NCBI GenBank assembly: GCA_003250175.1
Contig: QKHD01000245.1
Span: forward strand, 1 to 5,378
Source of the DNA: Helicobacteraceae bacterium
GTDB taxonomy: Bacteria; Campylobacterota; Campylobacteria; Campylobacterales; SZUA-545
DNA: 5,378 bases
Direction: 5' to 3'
Shown here: piece by piece, positions 1 to 5,378 of the stretch
How the letters are laid out: every line of letters begins with the position of its first letter
How positions within the stretch are numbered: position 1 is the first letter of the stretch
The notes under the pieces: generated by a model
What the model saw: the letters and a program-made list of their open reading frames with translations, nothing else
The model's database searches: none
Told to the model about the DNA's origin: nothing
Translations under genes and position numbers: made by a program

Positions 1-2
1 TG

Positions 3-1385
3 ACCCGAGAGGGTAAGCAGGTTCTCCTCATCACCAAAAACGAAAAAAACGACTGCAACACCTACTGGGCCCAGGGCGGTATTGCCACGGCACTGAACAT
101 CGACGATATCGCCTGTCACATCAGCGATACCATGAGTGCGGGTGCCGGGATGTGCGACGAAGACGCCGTCAAGGTGTTGGTGCAGGAGAGCATCTCCGTC
201 ATCAGCGAACTGGTCGATATGGGTGTGCCCTTTGACCGGGACGAGCAGGGGCATCTGCTCTACACCAAAGAGGCGGCCCACTCCGCCAACCGGATCATCC
301 ACGCCGGAGGCGATGCTACGGGGCGCGAAATTCACAGTACGCTGGTGCACCAAAACAGTGCCGAAGTGCTGGACAAAGCAATCGTTGTTGATCTGCTGAT
401 CGACGGCGCGACCTGTTACGGAGCCAGTGTACTGCGGGATAACAAGGTGACAAACTATTACGCCGACAACGTTATCATCGCCAGTGGCGGTCTGGGCTCA
501 CTCTATTCTCTGAATACCAACGCCAAGGGAATCAGCGGCGATATCCACGGCATCTGTGTCGAGCACGGTTGTGAACTGCAGGATATGCACCTGGTGCAGT
601 TTCACCCGACGGTCTATGTCCGCACCTCCGGACAGCGCAAGCTGCTGCTCAGCGAAGCACTGCGGGGAGAAGGGGCGCTGGTCGTGGACGAGACAGGCCG
701 ACGCTTCTTGTTTGATTACAACGAAATGGGCGAACTGGCCCCGCGGGATGCCGTTGCAAGAGCCATTTTCATGCACAAACAGAAGACCGGACAAGAGGTC
801 TATCTCGATTTTTCCCCCTTTGAGTCGGCATGGTTTAAAAAGCGCTTTCCAACCATCAGCGCAACCCTGGGCGAAGAGGGTTATGATCTTCCTACCGACC
901 GGGTTCCTATCTCTCCGGCTTTTCACTACGCCATGGGCGGGATTAAAACGGATCTCGACGGCCGCATGGAGGGGTTTAAAAATCTCTTTGCCATCGGCGA
1001 AGCGGCATCCAACCGCGTCCACGGGGCCAACCGTCTGGCCAGCAACTCGTTGCTTGAAGGGCTCGTTTTTGCAAAAATCGTCTCCGAATATGTACTGGCC
1101 CATGAATACCAGTCGGGGATGAAAAATTTCCCCGATTTTGATAAGATTCTGAAACGGGAAAAAGACGCCGAAATTAAAGAGGCGCTCCGGATCCTGATGT
1201 GGGAGCAGGTGGGTATTATCCGCAAGACCTCGGGCTTAAAGGATGCACTTGTTAAAGTTTCACAATGGTTGGAGTCCGACATCGGCTGGCTGATGCGATT
1301 GCGACTCCTGACAGCCCGTTCAATCATTACTGCCGCGTTAGAACACAAAGTCTCCGTCGGAGCACACTATCTTATAAACGAATAA
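3..1385 (+). CDS. nadB: L-aspartate oxidase NadB, 5'-truncated by window edge
   Basis: FAD enzyme that oxidises L-aspartate to iminoaspartate, the first step of de novo NAD synthesis; NadA then condenses the product to quinolinate. It is cytoplasmic. The frame is open from base 3, and 460 residues are visible. The N-terminal dinucleotide-binding glycine motif, roughly 25 residues by comparison with the family, lies outside the window. Visible landmarks, numbered from the first codon seen, are NTYWAQGGIA (19-28), TKE with the likely catalytic Glu90, DATGRE (104-109), QFHPT with His201, RGEGA (221-225), LAPRD with Arg248, AFHYAMGG with His308, and GANRLASNS with Arg344. All active-site positions known from E. 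coli NadB, as I remember them, are kept. A helical C-terminal domain of the succinate dehydrogenase/fumarate reductase flavoprotein type ends in GAHY. NadB is favoured over those paralogues by the AQGGIA and HGANRLASNSLLE segments and the length. The gene ends in tandem TAA stops, 12 nt before the antiporter gene. The ATG at 132 is internal, not the start. Confidence 0.95.
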   Translation, partial: TREGKQVLLITKNEKNDCNTYWAQGGIATALNIDDIACHISDTMSAGAGMCDEDAVKVLVQESISVISELVDMGVPFDRDEQGHLLYTKEAAHSANRIIHAGGDATGREIHSTLVHQNSAEVLDKAIVVDLLIDGATCYGASVLRDNKVTNYYADNVIIASGGLGSLYSLNTNAKGISGDIHGICVEHGCELQDMHLVQFHPTVYVRTSGQRKLLLSEALRGEGALVVDETGRRFLFDYNEMGELAPRDAVARAIFMHKQKTGQEVYLDFSPFESAWFKKRFPTISATLGEEGYDLPTDRVPISPAFHYAMGGIKTDLDGRMEGFKNLFAIGEAASNRVHGANRLASNSLLEGLVFAKIVSEYVLAHEYQSGMKNFPDFDKILKREKDAEIKEALRILMWEQVGIIRKTSGLKDALVKVSQWLESDIGWLMRLRLLTARSIITAALEHKVSVGAHYLINE

Positions 1386-1386
1386 T

Positions 1387-1392
1387 AAGGAG
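1387..1392 (+). promoter_or_regulatory. Strong Shine-Dalgarno for nhaD
   Basis: AAGGAG lies 5 nt before the ATG at 1398 and overlaps the second of two tandem TAA codons ending nadB (1383-1388). It fixes the nhaD start and suggests efficient re-initiation after nadB translation on a shared transcript. Confidence 0.85.
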
Positions 1393-1397
1393 AGAGG

Positions 1398-2711
1398 ATG
1401 GAACACGGTGCGAACCTGATGCTTACCTGGGTAGGTATCTTGAGTCTCATTATTTTTGTCGTCGCATACATTGCGATCGCGATGGAGGAAAAACTCCACA
1501 TCAATAAAAGTAAACCGGCCCTGTTTGCAGGTACGGTAATCTTTTTGCTGGCTGGAATTTACCACTTTACACACGGCCAGGTTCCGGAGAGTCTTCACTC
1601 TACGGTTGAGCACCTGATTGTCGAGATTGCCGCAATCTTCTTCTTCCTCTATGTGGCCATGACCTATATCGAGGCCCTGATCGAACGCGGTGTTTTTGAA
1701 AAACTCAAAGTCGACCTGATTAATAAAGGGTACAACTATAAAAAGCTCTTCTGGGCAACCGGGTTTCTGGCATTTTTCCTCTCTCCTGTTGCGGACAACT
1801 TGACCACCGCCCTGATTCTTTCTACGGTTCTGATCACCATTGAACATCACAACAAAAAGTTCCTTATCCTTGGCGCGGTTAATATCGTTGTTGCGGCAAA
1901 TGCCGGGGGTGCCTGGTCGCCCTTTGGTGACGTTACAACCCTGATGGTCTGGGCGGCCGGTAAGGGTGCCTTTGCCGAGTTTCTCTTTCTCTTCCCGGCA
2001 AGCTTTATTGGCTGGGTACTGACGGCCTATCTGCTTTCATTAAGTGTTCCGGAGGGTATGCCCGGTGATTCCGACGGCGGCAAGCTGGAACCGGTCATGA
2101 TTAAAAAAGGCGGCAAGGTGATTATCGGTCTGGGCGTTGCGACCATCGCAACAGCGGTTCTTTCCCACCAGATGTTTCACCTGCCGGCGTTCTGGGGTAT
2201 GATGTTCGGTCTTTCTCTGCTCAAACTCTACTCCTATAACCTCAAAATCCGGCACAACGAAAACATTAACGTTTTCGGCTCCATCGCCAAGATCGAGAAC
2301 GACACGCTGCTTTTCTTCTTCGGTCTTTTGGCCGCAGTTGGCGGTCTCTCTTATATGGGCTACCTGGCGGCAGCGGCAAGTGTTTACGAGAGCGTCAACC
2401 CAACCTACGTCAACATCGGCATCGGTCTGATTTCCGCGGTTATCGACAACGTTCCGGTTATGTTTGCCGTTTTGAAAGCCAACCCGAATCTTGACGCGGC
2501 CCAGTGGATGCTCGTTACTCTGACCGCCGGTATCGGTGGCTCACTGATCTCCTTCGGTTCCGCCGCAGGGGTTGGGGTTATGGGTAAGCTGCGCGGTATC
2601 TATACCTTCGGAACCCACATGCAGTACATGTGGGCGGTTGCCGTCGGTTACGCAGTCTCCATTCTCGTCTGGTATGTTCAGTTTGAACTGCTTGGCTGGC
2701 ACATCAAATAA
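1398..2711 (+). CDS. nhaD: NhaD-type Na+/H+ antiporter
   Basis: Integral inner-membrane protein of 437 residues, expected to expel Na+ (or Li+) in exchange for H+ and so support pH and sodium homeostasis. It belongs to the NhaD family of the ion transporter superfamily. Family signatures are SPVADNLTTAL (129-139), NAGGAWSPFGDVTT (168-181), an Asp-Asn-Val-Pro motif at 350-353 and GGSLISFGSAAGV (380-392). The two Asp-containing motifs, in the first and second halves, fit the inverted-repeat fold of the superfamily, with Asp132 and Asp350 as candidate ion-binding residues. Hydrophobic segments are clear around 9-29, 41-57, 73-93, 117-147, 154-168, 194-215, 240-256, 264-276, 303-325, 336-358, 370-394 and 408-433, about a dozen spans. 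A charged, glycine-rich loop near 219-240 separates the halves. No cleavable signal peptide is evident; the first segment looks like a membrane anchor. It lies 12 nt after nadB and 15 nt before guaA, so it is probably co-transcribed with both. Family assignment is firm; ion preference cannot be read from sequence alone. Confidence 0.93.
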   Translation: MEHGANLMLTWVGILSLIIFVVAYIAIAMEEKLHINKSKPALFAGTVIFLLAGIYHFTHGQVPESLHSTVEHLIVEIAAIFFFLYVAMTYIEALIERGVFEKLKVDLINKGYNYKKLFWATGFLAFFLSPVADNLTTALILSTVLITIEHHNKKFLILGAVNIVVAANAGGAWSPFGDVTTLMVWAAGKGAFAEFLFLFPASFIGWVLTAYLLSLSVPEGMPGDSDGGKLEPVMIKKGGKVIIGLGVATIATAVLSHQMFHLPAFWGMMFGLSLLKLYSYNLKIRHNENINVFGSIAKIENDTLLFFFGLLAAVGGLSYMGYLAAAASVYESVNPTYVNIGIGLISAVIDNVPVMFAVLKANPNLDAAQWMLVTLTAGIGGSLISFGSAAGVGVMGKLRGIYTFGTHMQYMWAVAVGYAVSILVWYVQFELLGWHIK

Positions 2712-2715
2712 GTAC

Positions 2716-2729
2716 AAAGGGTTAAAGTG
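2716..2729 (+). promoter_or_regulatory. Ribosome binding site and GTG start of guaA
   Basis: AAAGGG (2716-2721) stands 5 nt before a GTG codon (2727-2729). Translation from this GTG gives MKEVPIVVLDFGSQYTQL, a normal GMP synthase N-terminus. The next in-frame ATG (residue 74) lies within the amidotransferase domain, past the FGSQYTQ segment, so the GTG is the real start. Confidence 0.8.
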
Positions 2730-4277
2730 AAAGAAGTACCAATCGTCGTTCTGGATTTTGGGTCCCAATACACCCAGCTTATCGCCAGACGACTGCGCGA
2801 AGCCAATGTCTACTGTGAAATCGTTCCTTACTTTGAGGAACTCGAAGCGATCAAGGCGCGCAATCCCAAGGGGATTATTCTAAGCGGCGGACCGGCAAGT
2901 GTCTACGCCGAAGACGCCTACCGTATCGACGACGCCATTTTTGAGATGGGACTGCCAATTCTTGGTATCTGCTACGGCATGCAGCTGACAGTCGACCACT
3001 TTGGCGGTAAGGTCGTTTCAGCCGATCACCACGAATACGGCAAAGCCCAGATTCAGTTCGACGAAATTCACGGCCACATCTCCCCCATCTTCAAAGGGGT
3101 GAGTAACAATCAGACCGTGTGGATGAGCCACGCGGACCGTGTCGAGGCCCTTCCGGAAGGGTTTGAGCGTATCGCCCACTCCGGAAACTCTCCCTATGCG
3201 GCCATCGCCAACGAATCCAAAAAAATCTACTGCATGCAGTACCACCCGGAAGTGGCTCACTCCATTCAGGGCGAGGTGATGCTCAAAAACTTCGCCGTCT
3301 CCATCTGCGGGATCGCTCCGGACTGGACCATGGAAAACTTCGCCAAAGAACAGATCGAACTGATCCGTAAAAAAGTCGGCGGCGGTAAAGTCCTGTGCGC
3401 CCTCTCCGGAGGCGTGGACAGCTCCGTTGTGGCCGCGCTACTTTACAAAGCGATCGGCGATCAGCTGATTCCTGTCTTTGTAGACAACGGCCTGCTGCGT
3501 AAGAATGAAGCGATCAAGGTGAAGGAGATTTTCCGTGAAAATCTCAAAGTACCGTTGATTGCTGTCGATGCGGAAGAGGAGTTTCTCTCCGAACTGGCCG
3601 GCGTAGACGAGCCGGAGCGCAAGCGAAAAATCATCGGCCACAAGTTCATCGAGATCTTTGAACGTGAAGCCAAGAAGTTTGAAGGCATCAAGTTTCTCGC
3701 CCAGGGCACACTCTATCCGGATGTGATTGAATCCGTGAGCGTTAAGGGCCCTTCCCAGACGATCAAGACCCACCACAACGTCGGCGGTCTTCCGGACTGG
3801 ATGGACTTTGAGCTGATCGAGCCGCTCCGTGAACTCTTTAAAGACGAGGTGCGTAAGCTGGGAATCGAGCTGGGCCTTCCCGATGAGATGGTCTATCGCC
3901 ATCCGTTCCCAGGGCCGGGCCTCGCCGTCCGTGTTCTGGGTGAAGTCACCAAAGAACGCTGCGATATTCTCCGCGAAGCGGACGCCATCTTCCTCGAAGA
4001 GCTTAAATCCAGCGGTTATTACAAGAAAACCTGGCAGGCTTTTACGGTTTTGATGAATGTGAAAACCGTCGGCGTCATGGGGGATAACCGAACCTATGAA
4101 AATGCCGTGGCCATCCGTGCGGTCGAAAGTACCGACGGTATGACGGCAACCTTTGCCCATCTGCCCCACGACCTTCTGGAAAAAATCAGCACCCGCATCA
4201 TCAACAGCGTTGACGGGATTAACCGCGTGGTGTATGACATCACCTCCAAGCCTCCGGGCACCATCGAGTGGGAATAA
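2727..4277 (+). CDS. guaA: GMP synthase (glutamine-hydrolysing)
   Basis: Cytoplasmic enzyme converting XMP, ATP and glutamine to GMP in the last step of guanine nucleotide synthesis. Its 516 residues match the usual length of the single-chain two-domain bacterial form. A class I glutamine amidotransferase domain (about 1-195) carries FGSQYTQ (11-17), the nucleophile Cys82 in GICYGMQ, and His173 and Glu175 in the HPE triad segment. The ATP-pyrophosphatase domain (about 205-395) has the P-loop SGGVDSS (227-233), the FVDNGLLR segment (251-258), and QGTLYPDVIES (326-336). The C-terminal dimerisation and XMP-binding domain includes RHPFPGPGLA (391-400) and ends in KPPGTIEWE, the standard GuaA tail. 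All catalytic residues are present and there is no sign of frameshift or truncation. It follows the antiporter gene by 15 nt and looks like the last gene of the cluster, since the next gene runs in the opposite direction. Identification is essentially certain. Confidence 0.98.
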   Translation: MKEVPIVVLDFGSQYTQLIARRLREANVYCEIVPYFEELEAIKARNPKGIILSGGPASVYAEDAYRIDDAIFEMGLPILGICYGMQLTVDHFGGKVVSADHHEYGKAQIQFDEIHGHISPIFKGVSNNQTVWMSHADRVEALPEGFERIAHSGNSPYAAIANESKKIYCMQYHPEVAHSIQGEVMLKNFAVSICGIAPDWTMENFAKEQIELIRKKVGGGKVLCALSGGVDSSVVAALLYKAIGDQLIPVFVDNGLLRKNEAIKVKEIFRENLKVPLIAVDAEEEFLSELAGVDEPERKRKIIGHKFIEIFEREAKKFEGIKFLAQGTLYPDVIESVSVKGPSQTIKTHHNVGGLPDWMDFELIEPLRELFKDEVRKLGIELGLPDEMVYRHPFPGPGLAVRVLGEVTKERCDILREADAIFLEELKSSGYYKKTWQAFTVLMNVKTVGVMGDNRTYENAVAIRAVESTDGMTATFAHLPHDLLEKISTRIINSVDGINRVVYDITSKPPGTIEWE

Positions 4278-4293
4278 TCTTTTCCCTTCGCTC

Positions 4294-4312
4294 GCCGGGA
4301 AGACTTCCCGGC
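4294..4312. terminator. Inverted repeat between convergent genes, possible bidirectional terminator
   Basis: A perfect inverted repeat, GCCGGGAAG and CTTCCCGGC around a single A, lies in the 47-nt gap between the guaA stop and the end of the HD-GYP gene. In RNA it would form an 8-bp GC-rich stem with a GAC loop on either strand. The + strand continues as a pyrimidine-rich run with TTTTT only at 4329-4333, some 16 nt further. The - strand side is not T-rich. The position suits a shared terminator, but the absence of an immediate T tract makes it atypical. Confidence 0.55.
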
Positions 4313-4324
4313 CTCTTCCATCTT

Positions 4325-5299
4325 CTACTTTTTCTGCACTAACAACGACCCCAAAAACCGTATAAAATCCTGCAACAGTTTCGGATCATAGGCACCCACC
4401 ATCTCTTTTTTCATGATACTCAGGGATTCAAAGGAGCTGTAGGCTTCGTGATAGCTGGTGTGGCTGGATATGGCGCTGTAGCTGCTACAGATGGCAATCA
4501 GTCGGGCAAAAACGGGAATCTCATCTCCAAAAAGGGCATCGGGATAGCCCTTGCCGTCCATGCGTTCGTGATGGTATTTGATGCCTTCCAAAATTACACG
4601 GTCCTTCTGCCCGAATTGCTTGACGATGTTATAGCTATAGTGGCAGTGCATCTTCATCATCTCAAACTCGTATTCACTAAGCGGGCCCGGTTTATCCAGA
4701 ATGTGGGCAGGGATTTTAATCTTGCCGATGTCATGGAGCAGGGCGGTAAATCCCAGCTTGGCGAGCTCCGGAGCCTCCATACCCAGAAAATGGCCCAGAC
4801 CGATAGCAAAAATTGCCGTATTGAGGCTGTGGGTAAAGAGCCTGTATTCATGCTCACTGGCCCGAATCATCGCCAGAAGGGCATTTTCATCGTTCATAAG
4901 GAGCTCGATCGTTTCCCCGACGACGGTCTGTGATTTCGCCATGGCCGTGTCAATATTGGGCTGGGAAAAGACCCCTTCGACGATCCGGTTGGCGGACTGG
5001 TAAAGCAGTTTGGCCTTTTCCTCTTTGGGGGTATCGCCCTGGGCATTGATTTTGGCAAAATTTTCACCCAGGTAGTCGATGTAGAGCGGACGTTCATCGA
5101 TACGGATAAAGAGGTTGCCGGTAGATTTATAGATGAGGGCTGCTCGAACGCCGGAGCTGAGGACATTGCCCTTTTCAACAAGTTTTTTATAGCGCCGCTC
5201 GTCCTCACCTTCACCATGGGTGTAGAGGGAAAAGGAGAGGGGAACATCACTGAGAATCGAGTGGATGGGCACCGGTTCGATTAACGTCATATCCTGCAT
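4325..5299 (-). CDS. HD-GYP-family protein, variant metal site (putative cyclic-di-GMP phosphodiesterase)
   Basis: Soluble 324-residue protein with no membrane span or signal peptide. Residues 1 to about 85 look like the small N-terminal domain seen ahead of some HD-GYP domains (for example the LFIRIDERPLYIDYLGEN stretch). A mostly helical linker (about 92-145) follows. The HD-GYP domain (about 148-320) shows His157 in FTHS, HDIGKIKIP (189-197) with the HD dyad and Lys193, LDKPGPLSEYE (201-211), His218, HHERMDGKGYP (243-253) and IPVFAR (261-266). HD-GYP proteins usually hydrolyse cyclic-di-GMP. Here the segment after IPVFAR reads LIAICSSYSAIS, so the customary Asp-x-Tyr/Phe-Asp-Ala has become Ser272-Ser-Tyr-Ser275-Ala, and the usual His-Pro-x-x-Gly near 218 is HCHYS. 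Activity is therefore uncertain; it could be an altered enzyme or a cyclic-di-GMP sensor or effector. The ATG at 5299 is preferred over the one at 5290, which has only an AGG 2-3 nt upstream. The stop is TAG. It converges on guaA and is monocistronic within the window. Confidence 0.88.
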   Translation of the reverse strand: MQDMTLIEPVPIHSILSDVPLSFSLYTHGEGEDERRYKKLVEKGNVLSSGVRAALIYKSTGNLFIRIDERPLYIDYLGENFAKINAQGDTPKEEKAKLLYQSANRIVEGVFSQPNIDTAMAKSQTVVGETIELLMNDENALLAMIRASEHEYRLFTHSLNTAIFAIGLGHFLGMEAPELAKLGFTALLHDIGKIKIPAHILDKPGPLSEYEFEMMKMHCHYSYNIVKQFGQKDRVILEGIKYHHERMDGKGYPDALFGDEIPVFARLIAICSSYSAISSHTSYHEAYSSFESLSIMKKEMVGAYDPKLLQDFIRFLGSLLVQKK

Positions 5300-5307
5300 A
5301 TTGTAAG

Positions 5308-5311
5308 CCTT
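5308..5311 (-). promoter_or_regulatory. Probable ribosome binding site of the HD-GYP gene
   Basis: AAGG on the minus strand lies 8 nt upstream of the ATG at 5299. It is short but properly spaced, and it favours that start over the in-frame ATG three codons later. A better-looking AAAAGGA (about 5321-5327) is too far from any in-frame start to serve. Confidence 0.5.
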
Positions 5312-5338
5312 GAAAAAAGTTTCCTTTTAGTAACTTAT

Positions 5339-5344
5339 CTTATA
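5339..5344 (-). promoter_or_regulatory. Candidate -10 element for the HD-GYP gene
   Basis: TATAAG on the minus strand, a one-base departure from TATAAT, lies in a strongly AT-rich leader about 40 nt upstream of the ATG. No good -35 stands at the normal distance; only a weak TTTTAA is seen about 15 nt upstream. Several overlapping -10-like words (TATTAT, TATAAG) make the exact site ambiguous. A promoter here is likely from position and composition, but its exact placement is a guess. Confidence 0.4.
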
Positions 5345-5346
5345 AT
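5341..5346 (+). promoter_or_regulatory. Consensus TATAAT, possible promoter for a divergent gene to the right
   Basis: A perfect TATAAT occurs on the + strand, overlapping the candidate minus-strand -10. No recognisable -35 stands 16-18 nt upstream, and no start codon with coding potential is seen in the remaining 32 nt. It would serve only a gene beyond the right edge. It could equally be chance in an AT-rich leader. Confidence 0.25.
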
Positions 5347-5378
5347 AGTAAAACTGCGGTTAAAACTTCTTTTATACT

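Noticed and set aside
132..134. ATG at 132 as the start of nadB
   Set aside because: The same frame is open back to the window edge and encodes conserved NadB sequence (NTYWAQGGIA), so this ATG is internal.
498..1103. 201-codon minus-strand open frame opposite nadB
   Set aside because: It lies wholly opposite catalytic NadB sequence, has no convincing ribosome binding site and no recognisable domain.
1338..1850. Minus-strand open frame spanning the nadB-nhaD junction
   Set aside because: It overlaps two confidently identified genes and encodes a low-complexity polar sequence, the expected mirror of membrane protein codons.
3438..4169. 243-codon minus-strand open frame opposite guaA
   Set aside because: It is antisense to a fully conserved guaA and its translation resembles no protein family I know; it is a by-product of guaA codon usage.
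4448..4933. 161-codon plus-strand open frame opposite the HD-GYP gene
   Set aside because: It is the complement of conserved HD-GYP motifs and has no protein family signature of its own.
5288..5290. In-frame ATG at 5290 as the start of the HD-GYP gene
   Set aside because: The only purine-rich word upstream is too close (2-3 nt), while the ATG at 5299 has AAGG at 8 nt. The difference is just three residues and cannot be settled from sequence.

Overview
The window holds four genes: three close-packed genes on the + strand and one convergent gene on the - strand. In order they are a 5'-truncated nadB (L-aspartate oxidase, NAD synthesis), an nhaD-type Na+/H+ antiporter gene, guaA (glutamine-hydrolysing GMP synthase), and a minus-strand gene for a soluble HD-GYP-family protein. 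Almost every base is accounted for. The only non-coding stretches are gaps of 12 and 15 nt in the + strand cluster, a 47-nt convergent spacer with a perfect inverted repeat, and a 79-nt AT-rich leader at the right edge. No RNA gene, mobile element, CRISPR array or phage feature was seen.

The sequence is bacterial, with base composition near 50% G+C by eye. The NadB sequence style (an 'NTYWAQGGIA' segment and a 'GDIHGI' turn), an NhaD-family antiporter, and an HD-GYP protein with its own N-terminal domain all recall Campylobacterota, perhaps a free-living or marine, moderately high-GC lineage. This assignment is an inference from remembered family style, not from a search, and is only moderately secure.

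Layout: nadB (window edge to 1385) is followed after 12 nt by nhaD (1398-2711), with a strong Shine-Dalgarno in the gap. After a further 15 nt comes guaA (2727-4277), starting at GTG. The spacing leaves no room for internal promoters or terminators in the gaps, so the three are probably co-transcribed from a promoter left of the window. The products share no pathway beyond nucleotide and cofactor metabolism (NadB, GuaA) with an ion transporter between them. The HD-GYP gene (5299-4325, minus strand) meets guaA tail to tail. It is an independent unit, probably read from a promoter in the last 80 bases of the window.

I did not find a convincing undescribed system. The most notable item is the HD-GYP protein. 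It keeps the HD and GYP motifs but has Ser-Ser-Tyr-Ser where the family normally has Asp-x-Tyr/Phe-Asp, so it lacks one expected metal ligand and may be an altered or inactive cyclic-di-GMP phosphodiesterase.
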